Of a stretch of DNA of 64,000 nt, positions 19,543-28,972 are shown in pieces (positions within the stretch are counted from its first letter, which is position 1; every line of letters begins with the position of its first letter). A program made the position numbers and the translations under genes. The stretch covers positions 62,001 through 126,000 of the forward strand of contig CAYTUQ010000003.1 in the NCBI GenBank assembly GCA_964441235.1, in the 5' to 3' direction. A model generated the notes under the pieces. It did not search any database. It saw only the letters and a program-made list of their open reading frames with translations, and was not told the DNA's origin. This DNA is from BS750m-G69 sp964441235. GTDB lineage: Bacteria > Fidelibacterota > UBA2242.

Positions 19543-19813
19543 TCAAATATAGAATTTTAGTCAAACAGCGATCCCATTGGGGAAAGTATATTGTAAAGTA
19601 TGTGATGGGATTATAATTCTTTTCACTTAAGTATGGTGTTAATCCCTATTACAATATTAGGATTAACGCTAAGATTTATCCGCCTGTATGCTTTCGGCGG
19701 ACAGGTCTTGGGGATTGTTTTTGCGAAGCTGTCCGTAGGACGCGGTACAGATATCTGTTTTAATCAGAAGATCAGAAAACACGTCTGTGCCTAAAACTGA
19801 GGGATTACCTTTC
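19543..19813. repeat. Convergent intergenic region with several short palindromes
   Basis: Spacer between two genes that converge. It holds TCCC-ATT-GGGG at 19572-19582, a TCCGCC/GGCGGA inverted pair at 19679-19684 and 19696-19701, and GTCC-GTA-GGAC at 19731-19741. None is followed by a clear T-run. No coding potential seen. Confidence 0.5.
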
Positions 19814-21133
19814 TTACTCAGTTCCGGGATTGGAATCTTCTTTATACTGCACTATCACCCTATTTTCACGGTTGGGAGTAATACCTGGAGTCTGCTGACG
19901 GTTATTAAGGCGTCGAGCTTCATATGGCACAAATTCATTTAAATACGCTTGCAGTTCTCCAACGGTAAGTAGCATATCTTTATTCTTATCAGCCTCTCCC
20001 TGGAGACCTTTTAAGAAGTAATATGTATAAAGGCTGTGTTTTTTATCCGGATACCAAGAGCTAACTTCTTCTCCTGATGCAGAGGTGAATTCTGTCAGAT
20101 TATCACCGACTGTGACTGTATATTTGCTTTTGACTTCCAGCATTACAGGGCTGATATTTTTAATTATCATACCCTGGTCACTGGAGCCGGAAAAACATGC
20201 ATCGATTACTACTGTAATATTTTTTGCTTCAATACTGTTTATCGTTTTATAGAATTCATCAAGAGGAACGCCACCGACTTTTACATAGTTGGGGTCACAA
20301 TCAATTGGCACAAAATATCCTCTCTTTTCCTCTGGGTCAGGTGCTCCATGACCAGCGTAATAGATAAAAATTTCGCTCGTATCTTTTGCAGAATTCTTTA
20401 ACTTCTGAACAGCCGTTCTGAACTGTGAATTTGTAGCATCTTTAAGAAAAATAATATTTCCTTCCCTGTATCCAAGTAATTTGATCAAATACTGCTTCAC
20501 AAATTGTGCATCTCTGAGGGCAAACTCAACATCAGGGATGTCCGGGTCTTCATAGTTTCTATTTCCAATTATAAGTGCTACAGCATCCTTCTTAGTTTCT
20601 ACACCCTCAGGAACGTTTAGTTCAACATCGATTGAAAGACCTTCGGTAACAAATCCTGCCTCCACTTCCTTGCCTTTTACAACAAGCTGTCGAACAGAGC
20701 TGATAGGCTTCTCAAAGGCAAGGTCTAATGGAATGTTTTCAACTCCAAATTCTCCATAATATTCAGATAGAGTGAGAAAAACCGGCAATGTTTCTGGAGC
20801 CAGCTTATTTGCGTATATCTGAAACGGAATATCATAATATTCCCCGGCATTTAAATCTCCAATAACAATTTTTTCAGATGGTGGTTCACCCGCAAAAAAG
20901 ACATTTTCTCCAATCTGTATAGATGCTTTTACTTCTTTTGCAGTGCTTGTTCCGATATTTTGCACTCGTAATGTAACTGTAACGACTTCTCCTGTTCCAA
21001 TTATACCATCATCATTTGGATCATCAATGTCTCTGCCCGCAAGAACGAGTTCAACATTATACTCTCGAGTTTCAAATAGAATCTGTCGTGGATCCAGATT
21101 AAATCCGTTAGCTTCAGTTATATTACAAATCAA
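19814..21133 (-). CDS. Caspase-fold (peptidase C14) protein with an Ig/CARDB-like domain, N-terminus disrupted
   Basis: Clan CD cysteine peptidase. A beta-sandwich (ILFETREYNVELVLAGRDIDDPNDDG, CARDB-like) occupies the first ~170 residues. The caspase domain follows, with AVALIIGNRNYED, the catalytic His in IYYAGHGAPDP and the catalytic Cys in VIDACFSGS. The only canonical start in frame is TTG 21133, which gives no signal peptide. The frame stays open upstream and encodes KKDFYIFVSLI, a signal-peptide core. The ATG at 21164, behind AAGGAAGGAAGAGG, is one base out of frame with it. I infer a one-base insertion or assembly error after the ATG. It lies just downstream of a coiled-coil lipoprotein gene on the same strand. 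Confidence 0.85.
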   Translation of the reverse strand: MICNITEANGFNLDPRQILFETREYNVELVLAGRDIDDPNDDGIIGTGEVVTVTLRVQNIGTSTAKEVKASIQIGENVFFAGEPPSEKIVIGDLNAGEYYDIPFQIYANKLAPETLPVFLTLSEYYGEFGVENIPLDLAFEKPISSVRQLVVKGKEVEAGFVTEGLSIDVELNVPEGVETKKDAVALIIGNRNYEDPDIPDVEFALRDAQFVKQYLIKLLGYREGNIIFLKDATNSQFRTAVQKLKNSAKDTSEIFIYYAGHGAPDPEEKRGYFVPIDCDPNYVKVGGVPLDEFYKTINSIEAKNITVVIDACFSGSSDQGMIIKNISPVMLEVKSKYTVTVGDNLTEFTSASGEEVSSWYPDKKHSLYTYYFLKGLQGEADKNKDMLLTVGELQAYLNEFVPYEARRLNNRQQTPGITPNRENRVIVQYKEDSNPGTE

Positions 21134-21197
21134 AGATACAAAGATGTAGAAATCTTTCTTTCATATCGAAACACCTCTTCCTTCCTTTCAATTTATT

Positions 21198-21803
21198 TTA
21201 TTTTAGGGTATCTAAAGTCCCTTCCCTGTAATACTCTTCAATCGCCGTTCTAAGATTTAACAGTATTTCTTTAGGCAAAATTTCTATACGTGATTTCATA
21301 CTGTCAGTTAATTGATTAAATCTAACATTAGCTTGCTCTAATCCCTTAATAACTTCATCAATTTTTAATATATTACAACTCAATAAACTATCAATATTTT
21401 CTAAATTCCCTAATTGAGAACTAATGGCATCAAGGCTATCATTCAGTTCTTGTTTTGTTCTGCTTAAGTCTTTTCGCATTTTTGCGAAATAATCTTTTAT
21501 ACTTTGAGCTCTTTGGTCAACTTCTTCCATAGATGACATAATTTTTTCTACATCACCTTGCTGACTTTCCAATTTTTCAGCAAGTGAATCCAATTTGTTT
21601 CTTTCAACACTTAAGACAGAATCCATAACAGTTGTAAATCTTGAGATAACTTCTTCGGTAGTTTTGTCAGCGATTGCATCTGTAGAATTATTGACATACT
21701 CCATTGTTGCCAGTGAATATTGTGGTGGAATGAAGCTCATTGAAGAGCATCCTATGAGAAACATTGAAATTACAAAGACAAATAAAAGTTTTGCATACTG
21801 CAT
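21198..21803 (-). CDS. Coiled-coil lipoprotein of unknown function
   Basis: MQYAKLLFVFVISMFLIGCSS is a clean lipoprotein signal with lipobox FLIGC. The mature ~180 residues are highly charged heptad-like helix (KLDSLAEKLESQQGDVEKIMSSMEEVDQ and onward), predicting a long coiled coil in the periplasm. The start at 21803 is supported by AAAGGAG upstream; an earlier start at 21875 would bury the lipobox. The caspase-fold gene follows about 35 bp beyond its stop, so the two are probably co-transcribed. Function unknown; a scaffold for the caspase protein is only a guess from context. Confidence 0.75.
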   Translation of the reverse strand: MQYAKLLFVFVISMFLIGCSSMSFIPPQYSLATMEYVNNSTDAIADKTTEEVISRFTTVMDSVLSVERNKLDSLAEKLESQQGDVEKIMSSMEEVDQRAQSIKDYFAKMRKDLSRTKQELNDSLDAISSQLGNLENIDSLLSCNILKIDEVIKGLEQANVRFNQLTDSMKSRIEILPKEILLNLRTAIEEYYREGTLDTLK

Positions 21804-21963
21804 GATATTGTCTCCTTTTGTTCCTTTTTGGTTTTTCTTTAGCAAATACAACGTTACTCCAACGTAAAAAAACACGTTCAGCTTGCACTATCTTTTTTCA
21901 TATTGTAAACTATTTTTCAATAATGCAACAAATTATTTTAAATATAAAAGTATTTGTGAGTTT

Positions 21964-22941
21964 TTAAAGAGGAAAGTAGCAGCGTACATTCCCACCATGT
22001 CCAGCCTTCTTTAACTCTGGCTCAGCATTTTTGCAAATCTCTTTTGCGTATTTGCATCTTGGATGAAATCGGCAACCTTTAACTGGGCTTATGATTGAAG
22101 GAATTTCGCCGGGAATTCCAATAGGTTTGCTGTTTTCTGAATATGATTTAGCAATATCAAGAAGCGCTTTTGTATAGGGATGTGCCGGTGCTTTTGAGAT
22201 TTTATCTGTGCTTCCATATTCCATCACTCTGCCAGAGTACATTACCATTAAATTTTCTGAGTGTTTAAGAGCCATTTCAAGATTGTGCAAAACGATTATT
22301 AGACTGAGATTTAGCTGCTCTTTTAGTTTGGTCATTATTTTTAAAATCTCTATTTGGGAAAGAACATCCAGGGCTGTGAATGGTTCATCCGCAATCAATA
22401 TAGACGGTTCACCTGCTAATGCTGCTGCGAGAGCGACTTTCTGGATCATTCCTCCGGAGAGCTCATGTGGGTAGGACTTTGCTACTCTTATGGGGTTATC
22501 TAAGCCCATTAAATTAAGGAGGTCGATGACACGTTTATTCCCAGCCATACGATTTTTTTTATATTCAATGGTAAGTGCATCGAAAATTTGTTGACCGCAC
22601 TTAACTACAGGATTCATTGATGATACAGGTTCCTGGAATAGAATACCAATTTGCTTACCCCTGATAGTTGCAATTTCTCTTTCGGTAATAGATAAAACGT
22701 CTTTTACCTTATTTTCTGGTAGTAACAAATTGATATTTCCAGTTGCTTTTGCTCCTTCAGGTATTAAGCCGAGAAGGGATTTGCACAAAAGACTTTTACC
22801 ACCGCCAGATTCGCCAACTAAAGCGAGCGTAGAACCTGCTTTAAGTGTAAAATCAACCCCTTCAATTATTTTTATGTGTTTTCCTTTAATCTTGAGAGAT
22901 AATCCTAAATTATGAACGCTAAGTATAGTTGATGAATTCAT
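21964..22941 (-). CDS. dppD: Peptide ABC transporter ATP-binding protein (DppD/OppD type)
   Basis: Cytoplasmic ATPase of a dipeptide/oligopeptide importer. Walker A GESGGGKS, Q-loop ILFQEPVSSMNPV, signature LSGGMIQKVAL and Walker B ILIADEPFTALD are intact. The C-terminal oligopeptide-transporter extension has PAHPYTKALLD and the Cys-rich CRFHPRCKYAKEIC that marks DppD/OppD rather than generic ATPases. It is the last gene of a five-gene importer set and begins 9 bp after the partner ATPase. Confidence 0.93.
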   Translation of the reverse strand: MNSSTILSVHNLGLSLKIKGKHIKIIEGVDFTLKAGSTLALVGESGGGKSLLCKSLLGLIPEGAKATGNINLLLPENKVKDVLSITEREIATIRGKQIGILFQEPVSSMNPVVKCGQQIFDALTIEYKKNRMAGNKRVIDLLNLMGLDNPIRVAKSYPHELSGGMIQKVALAAALAGEPSILIADEPFTALDVLSQIEILKIMTKLKEQLNLSLIIVLHNLEMALKHSENLMVMYSGRVMEYGSTDKISKAPAHPYTKALLDIAKSYSENSKPIGIPGEIPSIISPVKGCRFHPRCKYAKEICKNAEPELKKAGHGGNVRCYFPL

Positions 22942-22950
22942 TCTGTAATT

Positions 22951-23751
22951 TTAATCTTCTCTAATTATTCCACTGCTTCTAAAGAGCAATTTTGTATATG
23001 GGTGTTCTGGATTTGTGAAGATTTTATTATGTTCAGACAGTTCAACGAACTTTCCCTTTTTCATAACTGCTATTCTATCAGCAAGGACTCGAACAACTTG
23101 AAGGTCGTGTGAGATTAAAAGGTAGGTGAGTTTGTAGTTCTTTTTTAAATCTGAAAGAAGGTTAATGATATGTGCCTGAATAGAGAGGTCCTGTGAGGAA
23201 ATAGGTTCATCAAGTATTAGTAATTCCGGTTCCGGAGCAAGTGCTCTTGCGATACAAACTCTCTGTTTTTGACCTCCGCTGAGTTGGTATGGGAAACGTT
23301 CAAAGTGTTCCTCGCTTAATCCTACATTTTTTAATAAATTAAGTGATTTTTTCTTTCTGGATTGGTGAGTGCAATTATTTCCAATGCCCTCTTCGATTAT
23401 TTTACCAACAGTGATACGTGGGTTCAGGGAACTATTCGAATCCTGGAAAACCGGTTGGATTTTACACCTTAATTTTTGCAGATCTGTTTTTCCAATTTGC
23501 CATATATCTTTGTCTTTAAAAAAAATATTCCCTGTAGATGGTTTCACAAACCGTAAAATTGACATTGCTATTGAAGTTTTACCACTGCCCGATTCACCGA
23601 CAATTGCAAATGTTTCATTTTGCTTCACAGAAAAAGATATGCCGTTTACAGCATTGATCTCTGTGGATTTGTGGAAATAGTATCTGTTTCTGGCAATATA
23701 TTTGACATGAAGGTCATTTACTTTAAGTATCTGGTAATTTTTTGAATTCAT
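22951..23751 (-). CDS. dppF: Peptide ABC transporter ATP-binding protein (DppF/OppF type)
   Basis: Second ATPase of the importer, pairing with the DppD-type subunit. Walker A GESGSGKTS, Q-loop VFQDSNSSLNPRI, signature LSGGQKQRVCIARAL and Walker B LLILDEPISSQDLS are all present. At 266 residues it stops soon after PEHPYTKLLF, so the usual C-terminal extension with Cys residues is short or absent. The start ATG 23751 lies 10 bp after the stop of the permease gene. Confidence 0.92.
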   Translation of the reverse strand: MNSKNYQILKVNDLHVKYIARNRYYFHKSTEINAVNGISFSVKQNETFAIVGESGSGKTSIAMSILRFVKPSTGNIFFKDKDIWQIGKTDLQKLRCKIQPVFQDSNSSLNPRITVGKIIEEGIGNNCTHQSRKKKSLNLLKNVGLSEEHFERFPYQLSGGQKQRVCIARALAPEPELLILDEPISSQDLSIQAHIINLLSDLKKNYKLTYLLISHDLQVVRVLADRIAVMKKGKFVELSEHNKIFTNPEHPYTKLLFRSSGIIRED

Positions 23752-23761
23752 TTCAAATAGA

Positions 23762-24592
23762 TCAGTCTAAACTTTTGGGATCAAATAAATTTCTTAATCC
23801 ATCTCCGAGAAGGTTGAATCCTACAACAGTGATTACTATTACTATTCCTGTAAATGTTGATATCCACCATCCACCGAAAAGGTCAATTCGTCCCTGGTTA
23901 AGAATAGTTCCCCAACTGGCATTCGGCGGTTGTACTCCCAATCCTAAAAAGCTTAGACTCGTTTCAATTAATATCATAGTACCGATTAAGAGGGTGGATG
24001 ATACTATAATTGGTCCAATAACATTAGGGAATATATGTCTCATCAGAATACGTTTTTTACTTAATCCAAGAGCAATAGCGGATTTAACATAGAGCATCTC
24101 TTTTACTACCAGGACTTCACCTCTTACAATTCGAGCAATTTCCATCCACGAAAAAAGTGATAACACAAATACGGTTAACCAGATTGATGGGCGACCAAAA
24201 CCTACTGCTAATAACAGTATAAATAATTTGGGAAATCCGAGGAGAACATCAACTATTCTCATTATTATCTGATCCAGCCATTTTCCTATAAATCCGACGA
24301 CAAGTCCTGTCAAAATTCCAATAAAAACTGCTATAGCTGTTGCTATAATACTTACTGTAAGTGAGATTCTGGTACCATAGATCAATCTACTCAAAAGGTC
24401 TCTTCCATAGAAGTCTGTGCCGAGCAAGTTATGGATTGATGGTGGGTGTAAAATCTTTGAAAGGTTCTGAGAAAAGGGGTCTTGTGGTGCCAGAATTGGT
24501 GCAAATACTGCACAGGTACAGACAATACAAACGATTATCAGACCAATTCTTGAAGACCTATCATGCCAGAGTTTTGAGAGATATATTTCCAT
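23762..24592 (-). CDS. dppC: Peptide ABC transporter permease (DppC type)
   Basis: Inner-membrane permease with an N-terminal transmembrane helix (IGLIIVCIVCTCAVFAPILAP), the DppC-family GTDFYGRDLLSRLIYGTRISL segment and about five further helices. The coupling loop EMLYVKSAIALGLSKKRILMRHIFPN is the EAA-like motif contacting the ATPases. The C-terminal SLSFLGLGVQPPNASWGTIL is diagnostic for the family. The start overlaps the upstream permease stop by one base (TAATG). Confidence 0.94.
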   Translation of the reverse strand: MEIYLSKLWHDRSSRIGLIIVCIVCTCAVFAPILAPQDPFSQNLSKILHPPSIHNLLGTDFYGRDLLSRLIYGTRISLTVSIIATAIAVFIGILTGLVVGFIGKWLDQIIMRIVDVLLGFPKLFILLLAVGFGRPSIWLTVFVLSLFSWMEIARIVRGEVLVVKEMLYVKSAIALGLSKKRILMRHIFPNVIGPIIVSSTLLIGTMILIETSLSFLGLGVQPPNASWGTILNQGRIDLFGGWWISTFTGIVIVITVVGFNLLGDGLRNLFDPKSLD

Positions 24593-25572
24593 TAATGGCG
24601 GTTTTCCTTAAGACGAATTCGTGGGTCTGCAATAGCATAAGATATATCAGCAAGCATATTCCCTATAATTACTGAGATGAATGCCAATGTACTCGCAGCT
24701 AAAATTATCGGATAATCTCTGCTTAAAACCGCATCGACCATAACCCTGCCCATACCAGGCAGAGAAAAAATCACTTCTATTATAACTGCACCACTAAATA
24801 ACAAAGGTATTGCAAGTCCCAAAAGACTTATTATCGGAATAAGAGCATTTCTTAAACCATAAATAAATATAACTCTATGCCGCTTAATTCCTCTGGCTTT
24901 TGCAGCTGTTATGTAGTCAGAATTCAAAGATTCGATCATGCTTGTTCTGGCATATCTGTAAAAAGTAGCAGAGATTGCTAATCCAAGAGTGAGAACTGGT
25001 AGAGCTAGGTGTTTCGCATAATCTAGGATTCGTTCAACAGAAGACAACTGATCATGGAACACGGACGTAAGTTGAGATGCAGGGAATAGGTTAAATTTGA
25101 CTGCGAAAAGGCTTAATAACATCAATCCAATCCAAAAGGCAGGCATGGAGTAGAAAAACAACATAACTGTTGTTAATATGCGATCAATTGAAGTTTCTTT
25201 ATGGATAGCGGATAATATTCCCAATAGTGTCCCAAGAATTAAGCCAAATATTAGAGATAGACCTGTCAAGAGGAGTGTAGAAGGGAGAGCATCTAAAATT
25301 ACATCGGAAGCAGGTCTGCCGTTACTAAACGAATTGCCGAAATCAAAATGGAATATGATTCTACAAAGCCATTTGAAATATTGTATATGTACGGGGTGGT
25401 TTAAACCAAATCTTTCTATAATAATTTCCTGTGAACCAATGCTCATTGTTGGTGTAAGGAAACATGAAGCAGGATCGCCCGGAGCAAGGTGTATAATAAA
25501 AAAAGTAATTGTAATACCGATAAATACTACAGGAATAGCTCCAAGAAGCCGCCTAATGGCATAGACGATCAT
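24592..25572 (-). CDS. dppB: Peptide ABC transporter permease (DppB type)
   Basis: First permease of the importer: MIVYAIRRLLGAIPVVFIGITITFFIIHLAPGDPA is the standard DppB/OppB N-terminus. The EAA loop is SDYITAAKARGIKRHRVIFIYGLRNALIP. Six membrane segments are visible, and the last conserved motif is IEVIFSLPGMGRVMVDAV. The ATG shares one base with the stop of the binding-protein gene and with the start of dppC, so translation across the three is coupled. Confidence 0.94.
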   Translation of the reverse strand: MIVYAIRRLLGAIPVVFIGITITFFIIHLAPGDPASCFLTPTMSIGSQEIIIERFGLNHPVHIQYFKWLCRIIFHFDFGNSFSNGRPASDVILDALPSTLLLTGLSLIFGLILGTLLGILSAIHKETSIDRILTTVMLFFYSMPAFWIGLMLLSLFAVKFNLFPASQLTSVFHDQLSSVERILDYAKHLALPVLTLGLAISATFYRYARTSMIESLNSDYITAAKARGIKRHRVIFIYGLRNALIPIISLLGLAIPLLFSGAVIIEVIFSLPGMGRVMVDAVLSRDYPIILAASTLAFISVIIGNMLADISYAIADPRIRLKENRH

Positions 25573-27323
25573 TAAATACTACTACTCTCATTAAAAATCT
25601 TGTCGGTTTTAGTGCGTTTCTCTTTCGGTATCCACCAATCTTCGATCTGGATATACGAACCTCTTTTGTCGAAATTTATATTTTTAAACCGGCTGTGAAC
25701 AGCAACACATTCTAATTTGTAATAGAGCCAAGTATAAGGCAATTCCCATGAGAGCAATTTTGCTATTTTATCCCAATATTTCTGTGCAGTATATCTGTTA
25801 TTAGTATTCTTAGCGGCTTCTTCTAAAGTGTCATATTCTTTTGAGTAAAAGCCTGTAAAATGGAATGGCATAAAGAAAGTAGAGCTGTGAAAAAGTGGTG
25901 AAAAATCCATTTTCAAGCCCACGTTCCAGCCAATCAAAGCTGCATCAAAGTTTCTTGATGGGAATATTCTGCCAAACAATAATCCAGGTTCTACAACCCT
26001 AGGAATCATTTTCACATTTATCTTTTTCAACTGTTCCTGAATCATGGTAAGAGCCTGTTCTCTTCGAATGTTCCCGCTGTTTGTTAACATTTCAAAACTA
26101 AATTCTACACCGTCTTTATCAAGAATACCGTTGCCATCGCTGTCTTTCCATCCATCCTCATGCAGATATTTTTTTGCCAGTTCAGGATTATACGGCCAAA
26201 CTGTATTTGCTTTTTCGTTATGAGCCCAGAGAATTGGTGGAATTGGTCCATTCATTGGAATTGCCATGCCGTGGTTTACTACCTGAGCAATTGTTTCTCT
26301 ATCGATTGCCATTGTCAGAGCTGCTCTTACTTTCTGACTTCCAAACAATTTATGAGGTATAAGTAAATTTTTAATTTCAGGTTTATTTTCTCCGCATTTT
26401 TTTAGAATATCGGAATAATTTTCGCGGGAAATAAGATTCCAACCGATAAAGTCATATTGTCTTCCTAAAAAGCTGACTGGCCGTATATTCGTTTTGCCAT
26501 TTTCCCAATCCTTGATTAATCGTGCAAAATCTCTTGGCATAATGCCTTCTCCAAAGTCAATATCGCCACTTACCAGTTGCCTGAAGAGATTGACATTATC
26601 TGGAATGATCTTTAGAATGACTCTGTCAAGATGAGGTTTTCCCTTTTTGTAATATTGCTTGAATTTTGTAAGAGAAATTGATTGCTGAGTTTTCCATTGT
26701 AAAAATTCGAATGGTCCACTACCGATAGGTTGCCTATTGAAATCTGATTCATGCATTTTTTCTGCAGGAATGTTTTTTAACAAATGCTCCGGAACGATGT
26801 ATCCTTCAACAGCGTCCATCAACATCGTTGGTGTTTCGCGGCTGAAATGGAAAACAATAGTAGAATCATCTTCAGATCCTACACCTTTTATATTCTCTTT
26901 AAAATTCACCCCATCCCAGGCGATTACGGGGTCTGTTTGCATATTGTATGTAAAAACAACATCTTTAGAAGTAAAATGTGCTCCATCGTGCCATAAGACG
27001 TCGGTGCGAAGGTTGAAAGTAATAGAAAGGCTGTCAGGTGAAAACTCCCAGCTCCTGGCTAATTGTGGTGAAAATGTAGAAAGGTCTTCATTGATATCGG
27101 CTAATCTTCTGTAAATCAGACTGATTATATCTCTTGCCGGTTTTGATAATGCAGTTAGAGGATTTAAGGCGTCAGGCTCGCCGTTAATGCCTATTATTAA
27201 TGTCCCTCCATTAACAATATCTTTCTCGGTAAAATTTTGTTCAAATTTTTTAATGTTACTTTTATTACTACTGTCACAGGTAATTATTGTTAGAAGAATC
27301 AGGAGTATATAGGATTTTTTCAA
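25572..27323 (-). CDS. dppA: Peptide-binding lipoprotein (extracellular solute-binding family 5)
   Basis: Substrate-binding component of the importer. A leader (KKSYILLILLTIITC) places a lipobox-like Cys at residue ~16. Family 5 landmarks follow: GEPDALNPLTALSKPARDIISLIYRRL, LARSWEFSPDSLSITFNLRTDVLWHDG, VVFTYN and RAALTMAIDRETIAQVVNHGMAIP. Length 583 is typical. The start codon is TTG with a weak ribosome site. Ligand specificity (di-, oligopeptide or other) is not readable from sequence. Confidence 0.9.
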   Translation of the reverse strand: MKKSYILLILLTIITCDSSNKSNIKKFEQNFTEKDIVNGGTLIIGINGEPDALNPLTALSKPARDIISLIYRRLADINEDLSTFSPQLARSWEFSPDSLSITFNLRTDVLWHDGAHFTSKDVVFTYNMQTDPVIAWDGVNFKENIKGVGSEDDSTIVFHFSRETPTMLMDAVEGYIVPEHLLKNIPAEKMHESDFNRQPIGSGPFEFLQWKTQQSISLTKFKQYYKKGKPHLDRVILKIIPDNVNLFRQLVSGDIDFGEGIMPRDFARLIKDWENGKTNIRPVSFLGRQYDFIGWNLISRENYSDILKKCGENKPEIKNLLIPHKLFGSQKVRAALTMAIDRETIAQVVNHGMAIPMNGPIPPILWAHNEKANTVWPYNPELAKKYLHEDGWKDSDGNGILDKDGVEFSFEMLTNSGNIRREQALTMIQEQLKKINVKMIPRVVEPGLLFGRIFPSRNFDAALIGWNVGLKMDFSPLFHSSTFFMPFHFTGFYSKEYDTLEEAAKNTNNRYTAQKYWDKIAKLLSWELPYTWLYYKLECVAVHSRFKNINFDKRGSYIQIEDWWIPKEKRTKTDKIFNESSSI

Positions 27324-27354
27324 CGGTATTAATTAATTGATTAATTAGGTGGGA

Positions 27355-28881
27355 TTATTGCTTTTTTACTTCTTTCAATTTCGACACTGCTTCAGATATT
27401 GTATACACTACTTTTTCAATTGAAAAAGGTTTTTTTATGATAAAATCAATTGTTTTGCCCGGATATTTATTTTCATCTATGTTTAATGCCCAACCGGATA
27501 TTAAAATTACCTGTGTTGAGTTATTTATGCTTTTTATTTTTTCAGCCATTTCTTGACCATTCATCCCGGGCATTCCTAAATCAGTAATAACAATATCGTA
27601 ATTGTTTTCTTTAAAATCGTTTAGAGCTTCAACGGCAGAAGACATAGTTGTAACAGTATGCCCCCGGTCTGTTAACAGATCATTGAGAATTGATAGGATA
27701 TATTCCTCATCATCTACAACTAATATTCTGCATGGTGATGTTTCAGTTGGTAGTGCGGAAGCGATGTTGCTAGTAATTCTTTTCACACCAGGGAAATTGA
27801 GAGTAATTGTAGTGCCTGTTCCGACTTTACTCTTTACGTTTATCTTACCGTTATGACGTTTAATAATTCCATAGACTTCGCTCATTCCCAGACCGGTTCC
27901 CAAGACGCCTTTAGTAGTAAAGAATGGATCAAATATTTTTTCTATAGTATCTTCAGTCATTCCTATCCCGGTATCTTTAAACTCCACGTCTACAGTATTA
28001 GATTCTTTTTTTGTTTTAATTGAAAGTACACCTCCATCAGGCATAGCATCTGCTGCATTGAATATTAGATTGGTAAAGGCATTTCGTAAATCTGAGGAAT
28101 CTCCCATAATATAGAGGTCTTTAGTTAGATCCAGGGAGGGTTCTATAAGTATTCCCTTTATTCTCGATGCATCGTACCACTTTGGGCGAGTAATTTCGAC
28201 TACCTCCTCAATTAGACTCTTTAAATCGATTGTTTCGGTGAGCTTACCTTTTTTAGGTCTGGCAAATTCCTGTATCTTCCTAACTTTTGATGCTCCGTCA
28301 AGGGCAGATTTTTCAATCATATCCAGACTATTTATAAGGTATTGGTCAACTATCTGCCTTTTCATTAATTGTACTCTACCGAGGACTACAGTTAATACAT
28401 TATTGAAATCGTGAGCGACTCCAGAACTAATTTGCCCTAAAGCTGACAGTTTTTTCATCTGAGCTGATTTATCTTCTAATTCACGAGTTTTAGTTACGTT
28501 TTTACTTATTAGAATAAAACCGTCGAGTCTTCCCGAATCAGACATTACTGGATATGTTCTTTCTTCAAAGAATTCACCAAAGCGCTCATCAAAATTTATG
28601 GAGGGAATAATAAAGCCACTTCTTAAAGTATCTTTAAGAGGGCAGTCTATACAGGGTTTAGTCTGATTACGAAAGACTTTATAACACCTGGAGCCTACTA
28701 TACTTTCGCCTAATCCATGAACTATATTAGCAGTACGGTTAGACTCAATTATTGTAAAATCTGAATCACATAGTACAATGAGATCTGTAATTTTATCGAA
28801 AATGAACTTGAATTTATCTTTTGAAGATAAAATGTCTCTTAGTTTACTTTCACTGTTTATATTTTTAGATACTTGTTCCAT
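27355..28881 (-). CDS. Hybrid sensor histidine kinase (PAS-HisKA-HATPase-receiver)
   Basis: Soluble signalling kinase. Domains in order: PAS (about residues 20-135), DHp with phospho-acceptor His in ISSGVAHDFNNVL, HATPase with N box NAFTNLIFNAADAMPDG and G boxes DTGIGM and GTGLGMSEVYGI, then a receiver with acidic DDEE and phospho-acceptor Asp in IVITDLGMPGMNG. The PAS domain has a Cys cluster (CYKVF...PCIDCPLKDTL) seen in other PAS proteins and possibly metal- or redox-responsive. No transmembrane segment. ATG 28881 is preferred over TTG 28899. It lies 31 bp upstream of the peptide importer genes on the same strand, so it may share their transcript. Confidence 0.9.
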   Translation of the reverse strand: MEQVSKNINSESKLRDILSSKDKFKFIFDKITDLIVLCDSDFTIIESNRTANIVHGLGESIVGSRCYKVFRNQTKPCIDCPLKDTLRSGFIIPSINFDERFGEFFEERTYPVMSDSGRLDGFILISKNVTKTRELEDKSAQMKKLSALGQISSGVAHDFNNVLTVVLGRVQLMKRQIVDQYLINSLDMIEKSALDGASKVRKIQEFARPKKGKLTETIDLKSLIEEVVEITRPKWYDASRIKGILIEPSLDLTKDLYIMGDSSDLRNAFTNLIFNAADAMPDGGVLSIKTKKESNTVDVEFKDTGIGMTEDTIEKIFDPFFTTKGVLGTGLGMSEVYGIIKRHNGKINVKSKVGTGTTITLNFPGVKRITSNIASALPTETSPCRILVVDDEEYILSILNDLLTDRGHTVTTMSSAVEALNDFKENNYDIVITDLGMPGMNGQEMAEKIKSINNSTQVILISGWALNIDENKYPGKTIDFIIKKPFSIEKVVYTISEAVSKLKEVKKQ

Positions 28882-28972
28882 CTGCGGCGTAAAATACAAA
28901 AATATTGTATTAAAGGCTATAATTCCCTTAAAACAATATTTAGGTTTTTTTTGAACTGTTATAGATAGAAAT

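Noticed and set aside
28900..28941. AAATATTGT/ACAATATTT inverted repeat as a terminator between the TPR and kinase genes
   Set aside because: The loop is about 24 nt, the arms are AT-only and there is no T-run in the minus-strand sense.
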